Assembly: GCF_002938435.1 (NCBI RefSeq)
Contig: NZ_POQT01000003.1
Span: 62,001 to 126,000 of the forward strand
DNA length: 64,000 nt
Direction of reading: 5' to 3'
Source: Blastococcus saxobsidens
GTDB taxonomy: Bacteria > Actinomycetota > Actinomycetes > Mycobacteriales > Geodermatophilaceae
Shown: positions 34,288 through 43,595 of the stretch, in pieces
Layout: every line of letters begins with the position of its first letter
Position numbering within the stretch: the first letter of the stretch is position 1
Notes under the pieces: model-generated
The model's input: the letters and a program-made list of their open reading frames with translations, nothing else
What the model was told of the DNA's origin: nothing
The model's database searches: none
Program-made: the position numbers and the translations under genes

Positions 34288-35531
34288 GCCGGCGAGCCCT
34301 CAACGTTCGCCAGTTCGGCGAAGAGATCCTGGGTCCGGTCGTCGCGGAGTTCTGCCTCCGTCTCTGGTCGGTCACTTCGTTGTTCGAGCGACCCGATGAC
34401 GCAGCGCTGCTCTTCTGTGCACGCGGTGGGCTGCGGATGCAGCTGGCTTATGAACGCTTCCTGCAGGCGACGGCCCTGCCGTCGGCGGTCCGGATCAGCC
34501 CGCTGATGGTGTCGCGCCTGGTTGCGGTGCGGCCGACGCTCCAACGTTCCCTCGAGGAGGGGCTGCCCACACTGCTGCCCGCGGCCACGGCCGCGTTGAC
34601 CACGGAGTTCCGCCGGGGCACCATCGCCGACGTCTTCCGCGCCGTGACCGGGGTCTCGCCGGAGCAGGGTGATCAGCGCTGGAATGCCGACTTCACCCCA
34701 GCGGGCTTGCTCGAACTCCTCCGGCAGCCGCACGGAGCAGCGGGAGCAACTGCTCTCGCTGAGCAGGCGCAGCTCTTCACCCGGCACCTGCGCGAGGTAC
34801 TCGGTGACCGACGGACCGCTGTGCTGGTCGACACCGGGCTCTTCGGGACGACGCAGGACCTCCTCGCGGAGGGGTTGCCGGATCTCAACATCAGCTGCGC
34901 GCTGATGGTGCGGTCGTTGCGGCCGAAGATCGCCGGGGTCGACCCGCGCACCTTCGGACTCTCCGTCGAAGCCTTCGACTACTCACCGATCCGTGCTCGT
35001 ACGGCGGTCCTGCGGTACTGGCACTACATCGAGTGGCTCTTCGAGCCAGACCTGCCAAGCGTCCGTACCTTCGTGACCGAGGACGGGAGGGTTCGGTCCA
35101 ACCTGGAGGTGACCGGTTGGCCGGACCGTGTGGAGCCTGCCCCGGAAAGCGCCTTTGCCGGCGTCCTGCACTACCTCGACGGGCTCGGCCCGGGGCCGGC
35201 CGAGCAGATCAGTGCTGATGCTGATCGAGCATGGCGGCGATACCGGAGGATCGTCGTGTGGCCGCACAGGGAGGACGGCGACGTCCTAGCAGTGGGCACG
35301 AGGTCCCACGATTTCGGCCGCGCCGCGACCTGGGATCAACCCACGGTGCACTCTGTCGTCGCGGCTCTGCGCGGCAATCCCATGTGGCGAGAGGGTGAGG
35401 TGGCGCGAAGTGGGTCGCCGTTCCGGGCTCCGCTGCTGCTGGCACTGGAAGCGGCCCATGCGGCCCGGTTGGCGCGGCGGATGGTGCGTCGTGGCCGTCG
35501 GACGGGGCCGGGAGAGCCGCTGCAGCAGTGA
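34284..35531 (+). CDS. Large unknown protein coupled to the HAD gene (C-terminal part of COG5610-type)
   Basis: 415 residues starting at TTG 34284, which shares four bases (TTGA) with the HAD gene stop; no better start exists, so translation probably depends on coupling. No catalytic motif is recognised. FCARGGLRMQLAYERFL near the start and VLVDTGLFGTTQDLLAEGLPDL in the middle are the most conserved-looking parts and recall the unknown half of COG5610 proteins. The end is basic. It most likely acts with the HAD protein as a two-chain enzyme in polysaccharide synthesis. Confidence 0.7.
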   Translation: MSRRALNVRQFGEEILGPVVAEFCLRLWSVTSLFERPDDAALLFCARGGLRMQLAYERFLQATALPSAVRISPLMVSRLVAVRPTLQRSLEEGLPTLLPAATAALTTEFRRGTIADVFRAVTGVSPEQGDQRWNADFTPAGLLELLRQPHGAAGATALAEQAQLFTRHLREVLGDRRTAVLVDTGLFGTTQDLLAEGLPDLNISCALMVRSLRPKIAGVDPRTFGLSVEAFDYSPIRARTAVLRYWHYIEWLFEPDLPSVRTFVTEDGRVRSNLEVTGWPDRVEPAPESAFAGVLHYLDGLGPGPAEQISADADRAWRRYRRIVVWPHREDGDVLAVGTRSHDFGRAATWDQPTVHSVVAALRGNPMWREGEVARSGSPFRAPLLLALEAAHAARLARRMVRRGRRTGPGEPLQQ

Positions 35532-35891
35532 CCGGAGGTGGAAAGCCTCTGGTGAGATCATGCCGGACTGAGCGCAGGCAGGGAACGAGGCCTGAGGTCG
35601 GGACATCGGCCTTGGTGTGCCGCCTGTCGGACGGCCCGCCCCCGTGACGCCTGGGGGTCATGGTGGCGAGGGGCCCATGCGTCGATCCGCCACCCCGCTC
35701 TGGCGCCGCCTCAGTGCGGCCACGCCCACCGGCGGTCACACGGTTGACGAGCGGCGGTGGAACGTCCGACCGGGCCGCATCGGCCAGGCGGGCTCAGCAC
35801 GATGCCGGACCGCGCCTCAGACATGCGAGGATGCGGTCGACGGTCGTCCACCGCGGACGTGGGGTGGGCCGCGACGATCATGGGTGGCTCC
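35532..35891. other. Intergenic region before the GT4 pair
   Basis: 360 bases, no credible gene. It should carry a promoter for the three plus-strand genes that follow; no clear elements were picked. Confidence 0.45.
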
Positions 35892-36968
35892 GTGAAAATC
35901 ATGCACCTGCTCAAGCACAGCGTGCGTGGCAACGGCCACGTGCACGTGGCAGTCGACCTCGCGTGCCGGCAGGCGGACGAGGGGCACACTGTCGTCTTCG
36001 GCAGCGCGGGTGGCACGTTCGACGAGCTCCTGACACGGCACGGTGTCGAGGTGGCGACGCTCCCGCCGGCTGAGGGCGTCCAGGGTGCCGCGCGGAGTGG
36101 AGCGGCATTGCTCTCCCTTAATCGAAGGACCCGGCCCGACGTCATCCACGCGCACATGATGACCTCTGCGGTCTTGGGGTTCGGCGTGTCGAAGCTGCTT
36201 CGGATACCCATGCTGACGACGATGCACAACTCGTTCGAGAAGCACTCCGTGCTCATGCGTCTGGGCAAGGTCGTCGTCGCGGTCAGCGAGGCGGAGCGCT
36301 CGCTGCTCCTGTCCCGTGGCTACCGGCCGTCCAAGGTGGTCACCGTGCTCAACGGTGCCGACGGTTCCCCTCGCGAGGAGGAGGGCGAGGCCGAGCAACT
36401 GCCTCCGCTGGCGAGGCCCTGTGTGATGACCCTCTCCGGCTTGCACCGCCGTAAGGCGGTGGGGGACGTCATCGCGGCGTTCGCACGCCTCGCCGGCGAC
36501 TTCCCGGACTGGCACCTCAACGTGGTGGGCTGGGGAGCAGATCGCGAGCGGCTCGAGGCACTGGCTGCAGACCTAGGAGTCGAGGAGTCGGTTCATTTCC
36601 TGGGCTCAGCGCTCCGGCCGCGCCCGCTGCTTGAGCAGGCGGACATCTTCGCGACGGCGTCCCTCGCCGATCCCTGCCCTCTCACGGTCGCCGAGGCGCG
36701 TGCCGCTGGCTGTGCCGTGGTCGGGACCGCGGTCGGGGGGATTCCCGAGTTGCTCGGGAAGGGCGAGGCTGGGCAGCTCGTGCCTCCCTCGGATCCGCCT
36801 GCGATGGCCGCCGCATTGCGTCGGCTCATGGCCGATCCCGATGCACTGGCCGAGTGGCAGAGGAGGGCGCGCGAAGGCGCCGAGTACTTCCGCGTGGAAC
36901 GCATGGCTGCCGACTACGAGCGGGTGTACGAGTCCCTCCTCACGCGTCGTCCGCTGAGCGTGCGGTGA
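35892..36968 (+). CDS. Glycosyltransferase family 4
   Basis: 358 residues. KIMHLLKHSVRGNGHVHVAV is the usual start with the Gly-rich acceptor loop, DVIHAHMMTS follows, and the donor half has MTLSGLHRRKAVGDVI and a weakly kept Glu pattern (SLADPCPLTVAEARAAGC: the first Glu is replaced by Asp). The substitution is seen in some active members. GTG 35892 with GGGTGG upstream was chosen; ATG 35880 is possible. The next GT4 gene starts seven bases after the stop, so the two form an operon with the polymerase gene. Confidence 0.87.
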   Translation: MKIMHLLKHSVRGNGHVHVAVDLACRQADEGHTVVFGSAGGTFDELLTRHGVEVATLPPAEGVQGAARSGAALLSLNRRTRPDVIHAHMMTSAVLGFGVSKLLRIPMLTTMHNSFEKHSVLMRLGKVVVAVSEAERSLLLSRGYRPSKVVTVLNGADGSPREEEGEAEQLPPLARPCVMTLSGLHRRKAVGDVIAAFARLAGDFPDWHLNVVGWGADRERLEALAADLGVEESVHFLGSALRPRPLLEQADIFATASLADPCPLTVAEARAAGCAVVGTAVGGIPELLGKGEAGQLVPPSDPPAMAAALRRLMADPDALAEWQRRAREGAEYFRVERMAADYERVYESLLTRRPLSVR

Positions 36969-36975
36969 TCTCGGC

Positions 36976-38127
36976 ATGACAGGACCGGCCGAACGGGTAC
37001 GGGTGGCCTACTTCGTCCCGCCGTCCGCACACTTCGCCGGGATCGAACGCGTGGTGCACGAGATCGCCACCGGCCTCGTGGAGGCGCACGGGGACGTGCT
37101 CGACGTGCACGTCCTGTTCTCGACGGGCTATGACGAGCCTCTGCTCGCGGACACGCGGTACACCCGGCACGTGCTCCACGTGGAGCGGCTGCGGGGCATG
37201 GTGCGCTCCTTGCGGCGCCACGTGGCCGCTCTCGGCGTGGACGTGCTCGTCGTCCCCCAGGTCGAGGCGTCCGTCATCGCGTGGACGGCTACACGGGGAT
37301 TGCGCCTCCCGGCCTTCGTGACCCATCTGCACGGGAACCCCAGGATCGAGGAGGCCGATGGCACCCGGCGGACGCGGCTGGCGTTCGCCGCCTTCCAGCA
37401 TCTCGTGTCCCGGCGGATCGCCGGCATCCTGGCGGTGTCGCCCTCGCTCCGGGACCACGCAGCGCAAGCGGTGACGCGCGCGGCCCCTGTCCATTTCGTC
37501 CGCAATCCGGTGCGCGACCTGCCGGAGGATGTGAACAGGGAGGCGGCGCAGGACGTGTTCCACTTCCTGACCGTGGCGCGGTTGTCGCGGCAGAAGGGGC
37601 AGGACATCCTGCTCCGGGCGCTGGCGTTGGCACGGACGGACCTGCCCGCCGTGCGGTTGACCCTGGTCGGTTCCGGTCCGGACGAGTCGGACCTCCGGCG
37701 GCTGGCACGCGAACTGGCAATCGACGATCTCGTGGACTTCGCCGGGTACACCACTGATCCCACCGTCTATTACCGATCAGCCGACTGCTTCGTCCTACCG
37801 TCACGGTGGGAAGGCTTCGGCGTGGTGCTGGTGGAGGCGCTCGCCTTCGGGCTGCCGCTGCTCGCCGCCGACTGCGAATTCGGTCCAGCCGACGTCATCT
37901 CGTCGCCCAGGATCGGCGACCTGGTGCCGGTCGAGGACGTCACAGCTCTGGCCGAGGGGCTCCGGCGTGCCGTTCGCCGGGCCCGGATCCCGGAGGACGA
38001 GGCGCTCCGGCGGGAAGTGGCGAGCGCCTACAGCCGTCCTGCGGCATCCGAGGACCACTTCGACGCACTCCGCCGGATCGCCACCAGTCGTCCTGATGGC
38101 CGCCTCACCGCGCTTGCCGCCGGGTGA
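36976..38127 (+). CDS. Glycosyltransferase family 4
   Basis: 383 residues. VRVAYFVPPSAHFAGIERVVHEI start, FLTVARLSRQKGQDILLRAL for nucleotide contact, and PSRWEGFGVVLVEALAFGLPLLA with the full Glu-x7-Glu pattern. The C-terminal helix is basic. ATG 36976. It sits seven bases after the preceding GT4 and nine bases before the polymerase gene, so all three are probably one transcript. Confidence 0.9.
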   Translation: MTGPAERVRVAYFVPPSAHFAGIERVVHEIATGLVEAHGDVLDVHVLFSTGYDEPLLADTRYTRHVLHVERLRGMVRSLRRHVAALGVDVLVVPQVEASVIAWTATRGLRLPAFVTHLHGNPRIEEADGTRRTRLAFAAFQHLVSRRIAGILAVSPSLRDHAAQAVTRAAPVHFVRNPVRDLPEDVNREAAQDVFHFLTVARLSRQKGQDILLRALALARTDLPAVRLTLVGSGPDESDLRRLARELAIDDLVDFAGYTTDPTVYYRSADCFVLPSRWEGFGVVLVEALAFGLPLLAADCEFGPADVISSPRIGDLVPVEDVTALAEGLRRAVRRARIPEDEALRREVASAYSRPAASEDHFDALRRIATSRPDGRLTALAAG

Positions 38128-38136
38128 CGTGAACGC

Positions 38137-39531
38137 ATGACCTCCTTGACGCTCCTCACCCTGGCGGTGGTCGTCTTCGGCATGGTGAACACCCGGGGGT
38201 ACGGACGCGCCCTCGCGCTCGGAGCGTCGACGCCGGTGGGCGCAGCGGCCGTTCTGGGAGGAACTGTCGTCCTGACGTTCTACGCGGTGTCCATCGGTGC
38301 CGCAGTCGGCCTCGTCGTCCGTCTGCTCACTCGAAGCCGTCGGCAGGAACGCATCCCGGACCCTGCAGCCCCAGGTGTGTACCTCCTGGTGGCCTTCACC
38401 GGCTGGGCGGTCCTGGTCACCCTGCTGGCGCCGTACCTGTTCACGGGGCTGGAGGTCCTCGGTCCGCTGGGAGCCCGACGGCTCGACCCGGGCGTTCTGA
38501 GCCAGTCCAATCTCGCGCAGACGATATACCTGGTGCTCGGCGTCTGCGTCGTCGCCTTCCTGTCCCGATCGCGCTGGGCCGGCCCGGAGATCATCGGCAC
38601 GGCGGTCGGGATCCCGGTCCTCTTGTCCCTCTGGGCCTACCTGGGCACCCTGGGGCTGCCATTTCCGATCGGCTTCTTCGACAACGCGCCGAACTTCGCG
38701 TACATCGACACAGCGGCCGGCGGCATCGACCGCTTCCGGGGCATCTTCTCCGAACCATCAGGCCTGGGTGGCACGTGCCTCGTGGCTATCGCCTACCTCT
38801 GGTCGCGGCTGAGCCACGTCGACGGAGCACGACGGCTGGGAACTCTTCTCGTCATGGTGGTCGCCGGGTACCTCGGCCTCATCTCCACATCCGCCACCTT
38901 CGTCGTCGCCGGGGTGGCGGTGCTCGTGATCGCCGGTGGCGTCAGCATCGCTCGCCTCGTGCTGCGGCGCGGGCCTGTGACGCTGCTGTCGTTCTCACTG
39001 ACGTGGGCGGCCGCCGTCGCGGCGCTGTGGTATCTCCCCCTCCTGGCGACCCTCTTCAACCAGGTGGTCGACGACAAGGTGGTCTCGGACTCGTTCACCG
39101 TCCGATCCGGGGCTGACAGCTACTCCTTCGGGCTGGCGTGGGAGACCCTGGGCGTGGGAGTCGGCATCGGCAGCAATCGCCCGTCGTCCTTCGTCGCCAC
39201 GTTGCTGAGCACGGTCGGTGTTGTCGGTACGGTGCTGTTCGTAGCCGTCGTCGCGACCCTCGTCCGGCGGGGCTATGACTTCGCCGAGATGCGACCCGTC
39301 ATCTGGGCTCTGGTGGCTCTCCTCGTGACGAAGGCAATCGCGGGCCCCGACCTCAACGATCCCAATGGTCTGACGTGGCTGTGTCTGGGCATCCTCGCGC
39401 ACCACGCCGTCGTAGCGCGAAGAACTCGAGGTCGCGTACTGGGCAGCCTGCCCACCTCACCGCCGGGCGACGGAGTTCTGCCTGCGCAGGCCGACTCCCG
39501 GCCGGTTCTCGCGCCCCCCCGTCAGGTGTAG
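38137..39531 (+). CDS. O-antigen-ligase/polymerase-type membrane protein (Wzy-like)
   Basis: Polymerises repeat units at the outer face of the membrane. 464 residues with about 11-12 helices and one larger outer loop between about 170 and 225 (FFDNAPNFAYIDTAAGGIDRF, then GIFSEPSGLGG), the segment where polymerases keep their functional residues. GVGIGSNRPSSF in the second half is another typical motif. The stop is TAG; the last ten bases overlap the convergent GH16 gene. The locus B counterpart is at 54338. Confidence 0.82.
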   Translation: MTSLTLLTLAVVVFGMVNTRGYGRALALGASTPVGAAAVLGGTVVLTFYAVSIGAAVGLVVRLLTRSRRQERIPDPAAPGVYLLVAFTGWAVLVTLLAPYLFTGLEVLGPLGARRLDPGVLSQSNLAQTIYLVLGVCVVAFLSRSRWAGPEIIGTAVGIPVLLSLWAYLGTLGLPFPIGFFDNAPNFAYIDTAAGGIDRFRGIFSEPSGLGGTCLVAIAYLWSRLSHVDGARRLGTLLVMVVAGYLGLISTSATFVVAGVAVLVIAGGVSIARLVLRRGPVTLLSFSLTWAAAVAALWYLPLLATLFNQVVDDKVVSDSFTVRSGADSYSFGLAWETLGVGVGIGSNRPSSFVATLLSTVGVVGTVLFVAVVATLVRRGYDFAEMRPVIWALVALLVTKAIAGPDLNDPNGLTWLCLGILAHHAVVARRTRGRVLGSLPTSPPGDGVLPAQADSRPVLAPPRQV

Positions 39532-41648
39532 ACCCGCACCCAGTCGACGTAGAGATCGCTCGTGTCCTGGGTCGACGAGAGGTCGACCGGCCAACCGCCG
39601 CCCAACGCCAGATTGATCAGGAAGAAGAATGGCTGGTCGGTGTGGATCAGCCCCGATCTGGTTCCTACTTCGTGCCCGTCGATGAAGAAGATCGCGCCCC
39701 CCGGCACGATGCGTACGCCGTAGGTGTGCCAGGTCATCGTCCAGTCGGTGAATCCGTTGGTCGCGCGGCACCTTGGTGCTCCGTCGTTCTCGGGAGGGGG
39801 CGCGGGCGCGGAGTCGTTCCAGCTGTGCAGGGTGTGGCAACTGCCCCGCGGGTTGTGTCCGTACAACTCCACCGCGTCGACCTCCGCGGCGGTTCCTGTG
39901 TCCCTGGCAGCAGCCTCACTGTTCAGCATCCAGAACGCTGGCCACGTTCCCGCCCCGGGCGCACCCATCAGCCGGGCCTCGAAGTAGCCGTACTGGGCGG
40001 AGAATCCGGAGGCGCCGACGCGGAAGGAGGACAGCAAGCCGGATTCATGCTGCTGACCCCACGAGGCGGTCACGCCCACACCGATCGGCTGCGCCCGGAT
40101 ACGCAGGTATTCGCCCTCCAGCGTGCTCAAGGTCTGGGTCCCCGTGGCTGGGTCGGCGAAGACGGCGTCGCCGAATTGAGAAGACCCGCCCGGCTCCGGC
40201 TTCGAGGCAGCGTACTGCGCGCCACGCCCGGAGGCGCTGACGGAGAGGGGTTCTCGGAACTCTTCGGACCACTGCAGCGTCATCCCGGGAGGCGCGTGGT
40301 CGGGCTGCTTCACGACAAGCCCGGCACGGTTGAAAAGCTGCACGGACAGGGGCGTCGTGTATGCCCGACTGAGGCCGAGGGCGCTGATCTCCAGGGTGAC
40401 TGGACCGTGAGGAAGCATGGCCATGTCCACCTCGAGAGCCGCGTGTCCGCTGGTGCCCACGGTGACCAGCGCGACGGGTCGGGGAGTCGTCAGCGACTGG
40501 GCGTCCTCGGCCGACCACGCCACTGCCTGTAACTCCGTCCCGGGCGTTCCGGCAACGACGATCCTCGTGACACCCTCGACCGCCGCGCCCGGCGGCGGGC
40601 AGACGAGTCTGAGACTGCCGGGCGCAGCCATGCCCGACAGGGTGGCCTGGTCGCAGCGCTCGGCCACCGGAGCCTCAGTGGCGTAACCGCGGCCAGGAGC
40701 AAACTCCGGCCACGTGGGCGGGGTCACGCCGGCGCGGTAGGCGACGAACTCCCGCAGAGATATCGCACCATCCGGTTCGGGCTCGAGCTCGAGACGGACC
40801 CAGCTGCTCATCCGAGGGGCGAACGCGACCGTGGTGGGACCTTCGTCGCCCGCCACACCCGAGACCACCACGCTGCTGCCGTCGGAGAAGTGCAGTTCAC
40901 CGCGCAGCGTCTGTGCTGCCGACTCCGTCACGGCAGCCGAGGGGCCCAGCACCTGCACGCTGGCCACCTCATGGGCAGCGGACCAGGCCAGCTGTACCCA
41001 AGGTGCCGAGTCGTCGGCGGCCGCGTGCCACTCGCCGCCGGGGTCACCGCTCGACAGGTTTCCGTCCACGAGAGAAGCAGCGGGTGACCGGCCTGTGCTT
41101 GACGCGGTTGCCACCACGGGCGGGGCAGGATCGACGGTTGTATCTGGCGTTCCCGAGGAGTCGGCCCAAATGCTTGCCAGGCCCACTGACGTTGATTGCT
41201 CACTGGCCCCCGCGACGGTCACGCGGACAGCGGAGGCAGTCCGCGGCGAGAAAGTGATCTCGGCGTCTCCGTGGACATCCGCGGTGACGAGCAAGGGGCT
41301 GCCGCCGTCGAAGGTCAGCAGTACAGAGGTCGGACGCAGTAGCGGCTGCGCCACCCCGTCGAGCGACAGGCGGTTCACGGCTCGGGGACGGCGTGTGGTC
41401 AGCTCCACCCATGCGCCGACGGTCTCGTCGGCGCTGCGCCAGGCGACGGCCCCATCCAGTTGCTGGCGGGCTGAGCCATCACCGGACGACGGGATCAGCG
41501 CCATCGGATCGTAGCCGGCGGCGGTGGAGGATGCGCTGACCCGGACCTCGATCGACGACTCCGGCGGCGGGGTCACGACGACCCACGTGATGAGCATGAG
41601 CGAGGTGACCAGAACGGCCAGGCTCGACAGGCTCAAGGAACGGGGCAT
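39522..41648 (-). CDS. Secreted discoidin-GH16 multidomain hydrolase
   Basis: 708 residues: N-terminal signal or anchor at about 7-27, two discoidin-like carbohydrate-binding domains at about 30-160 and 170-310, an Ig-like middle (about 345-440) and GH16 at about 450-708. The catalytic ExDxxE appears as AEVDAVELYG, with YGYFEARLMGAPGAGTWPAFW before it and FFFLINLALGGGWP and LYVDWVRVYT at the end. It probably trims the exported polymer or releases it from the surface. Next to the polymerase and Wzz genes, which fits that role. The start ATG 41648 has a short leader from the Wzz gene stop at 41685. Confidence 0.88.
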   Translation of the reverse strand: MPRSLSLSSLAVLVTSLMLITWVVVTPPPESSIEVRVSASSTAAGYDPMALIPSSGDGSARQQLDGAVAWRSADETVGAWVELTTRRPRAVNRLSLDGVAQPLLRPTSVLLTFDGGSPLLVTADVHGDAEITFSPRTASAVRVTVAGASEQSTSVGLASIWADSSGTPDTTVDPAPPVVATASSTGRSPAASLVDGNLSSGDPGGEWHAAADDSAPWVQLAWSAAHEVASVQVLGPSAAVTESAAQTLRGELHFSDGSSVVVSGVAGDEGPTTVAFAPRMSSWVRLELEPEPDGAISLREFVAYRAGVTPPTWPEFAPGRGYATEAPVAERCDQATLSGMAAPGSLRLVCPPPGAAVEGVTRIVVAGTPGTELQAVAWSAEDAQSLTTPRPVALVTVGTSGHAALEVDMAMLPHGPVTLEISALGLSRAYTTPLSVQLFNRAGLVVKQPDHAPPGMTLQWSEEFREPLSVSASGRGAQYAASKPEPGGSSQFGDAVFADPATGTQTLSTLEGEYLRIRAQPIGVGVTASWGQQHESGLLSSFRVGASGFSAQYGYFEARLMGAPGAGTWPAFWMLNSEAAARDTGTAAEVDAVELYGHNPRGSCHTLHSWNDSAPAPPPENDGAPRCRATNGFTDWTMTWHTYGVRIVPGGAIFFIDGHEVGTRSGLIHTDQPFFFLINLALGGGWPVDLSSTQDTSDLYVDWVRVYT

Positions 41649-41684
41649 CCGTGCTGCCGAGATCGACCCCGGCTACCTCCCCCC

Positions 41685-43034
41685 TCAGGACCGTGCAGAG
41701 CTGTCCGTGAGCCAACTATTCCAGACCCGGAGATCGGAGACGTTGACACGGTCGATCGCAACGTTCACCGAGGTCACGCGGACACCGGCGAGTCGCTCCA
41801 GGGCCAGAGAGACGTCGGCGCGGCGTGTCCTCCCCGCTTCCACCACGACGAGGGTGCTATCAGCGAGGGCTGCCACGACGACCGACTCGGAGCGCTCGAC
41901 GAGAGGTGGCGAGATCACGATCACCAGATCGAAGCGTGCCCTGAGGTCTGCGAACAGCTGGGCCGTGGCCGGCGTGCTCAGCAACTGCGCCGACGAGGGG
42001 CGAGTGGTGCCCGCCGGTATCCAGAGCAAGTCGTCGGTACCGTGGTCCCCTGACTGGATCACCGCGTCCAGCGGCGCGGCACTGCCCAGCACGTCTACGA
42101 CGCCCAACGGTTGCTTGGCTCCCGGGCGCGAGGCCTTCTCTGGGCGTTGACTCTCCTGACGCAAGTCGGTGTCCACGACGACGACTCGTACCCCGACTTC
42201 TGTGAAGGCGCGGCCCAGCTGCCGGGCCACCTTGGCTGCATCGGCAGCTGCGCTGACGCCGACCACGGCCACAACCCCGGTGCCCCGGCCCCCGAATTGC
42301 AGGTTGGCACGGAGACTCCTGAAGGACTCCAAACGCAGATCCGACGTCGGACCGCGGCGGAAGCGAGTGGGGCTGGTCGGCACGGACGTAATCGTTGCGA
42401 TGACCGGGGATCGGGGCAGGTCGCGGGGGGTTCGCACCCGGGTGTTCAGCGCGTCGGCGACGACGAGGAAGCCCACTCCCAGAAGCAGCCCGACCAGCGA
42501 GCCGATCACGATGTTGTTGCCGGGTCGAGGGGTGAGCGCGTTCTCCGGCACCTCCGCCGTCTGAACGATCGTCAGCTGAATGGGCGTGGTACCCCCCGGC
42601 GAGTCGAGCAGCGGCGCTTGGGTCGAAAGGGCCCCCGCGACGGCGTTTGCCTGGTCCGCGACGACGACCGGATCACGGCCTGTGGCCGTGATGTCGATCA
42701 GAGCCGACTGCTCGCGTGCGACAGCCGAGATCGCCTGACGCAGATCCCTGATGTTCGTTCCGTCGCGCAGTTGGGTGACGGCACGATCGAGGACCGTCTC
42801 CGTGGTGGCCAGGCCGGCATAGGTTGTCACACGCTGGACGGTGAAGACGCTGCCCTGCTGGAGTTCCCCGGCTGACGCACTACCTGGCAGGCCTACGTAG
42901 AGGGTGGCCTGTGTGTAATACACGGGCGTGGCCGTGAGAGTGAGGATGACGGCCGCGCTGGCGCCGAGGGCGATGAAGCTCACGACGAGCCACCATCGGT
43001 GCGCGAGGAGCCGCACGTAGTCGTGCAGGATCAC
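41685..43034 (-). CDS. Wzz/BY-kinase-like chain-length regulator with ruined P-loop
   Basis: 449 residues. Two membrane helices (about 15-36 and 174-195) frame an outer domain of Wzz type; about 235-449 is a BY-kinase-like cytoplasmic domain. Where the family has GEGK-S/T-T, this protein has DAAKVA: Lys stays but the Gly and Thr/Ser residues are gone, so ATP binding is doubtful. The Walker A' strand VVVVDTDLRQES is kept. There is no C-terminal tyrosine cluster. The intact paralog is at 58137-59699. ATG 43034 has GAAGGAAG upstream. It may set chain length without kinase activity or act with the other paralog. Confidence 0.83.
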   Translation of the reverse strand: MILHDYVRLLAHRWWLVVSFIALGASAAVILTLTATPVYYTQATLYVGLPGSASAGELQQGSVFTVQRVTTYAGLATTETVLDRAVTQLRDGTNIRDLRQAISAVAREQSALIDITATGRDPVVVADQANAVAGALSTQAPLLDSPGGTTPIQLTIVQTAEVPENALTPRPGNNIVIGSLVGLLLGVGFLVVADALNTRVRTPRDLPRSPVIATITSVPTSPTRFRRGPTSDLRLESFRSLRANLQFGGRGTGVVAVVGVSAAADAAKVARQLGRAFTEVGVRVVVVDTDLRQESQRPEKASRPGAKQPLGVVDVLGSAAPLDAVIQSGDHGTDDLLWIPAGTTRPSSAQLLSTPATAQLFADLRARFDLVIVISPPLVERSESVVVAALADSTLVVVEAGRTRRADVSLALERLAGVRVTSVNVAIDRVNVSDLRVWNSWLTDSSARS

Positions 43035-43595
43035 CGGCGACTTCCTTCAAGGACAGGGGTGCATCGTGCGGCCTCGGAAGTGCACACCGTAGCAACAGAG
43101 GCCTCCGCGCTCGGCACCTTCGCATAGAGCTGCCCGGCGTCGCCAACGGCTAGCGTGGTCGAGTCGGTCTGCACCGGGTGGCCAGCGGGGTTGTGGCCGA
43201 CCACCTGCGCGCATCGGCAAGGTATAGGACGCCGTCGGCCTAGCCGTCAGCGCGCGAGCATGCAACAGCCCGAACGGTGTGGGACACGCGGTCCCGACCG
43301 CAGGGAAGGTCGAATGAGTTCGTGAGGCGTTGCGCGGCTCTGAACTGCCGGCTTCGACGGGAGAGTCACTTCGGTGGTTGACGACGCGATGGCCCGAATC
43401 GGTATTCGCGCCCTCAAGAATGGGCGCCTTTATGGCCGCTCCGGGGCATTCGCCGATAGTCGGGGATGAAATTCTATGTCCGTGACGTACTCGGAGATGG
43501 GGCTGGTCAAGGGCCTTCTGTTTCCGTTGGCGGGCTGGGGCGAGGCTGGCCGCACCGGAGCGCGGGCACCGACCTGTCGGACAGCCTCAACCCCG
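43035..43595. other. Gene-free stretch with a small hairpin
   Basis: 561 bases between two minus-strand genes; it should hold the Wzz gene promoter. A hairpin GCGCCC (43408-43413) and GGGCGC (43422-43427) followed by CTTTAT resembles a weak plus-strand terminator, but no plus-strand gene precedes it. No gene seen. Confidence 0.45.

Noticed and set aside
43408-43433. Terminator-like hairpin followed by CTTTAT
   Set aside because: The six-pair stem is weak and no plus-strand gene ends nearby.
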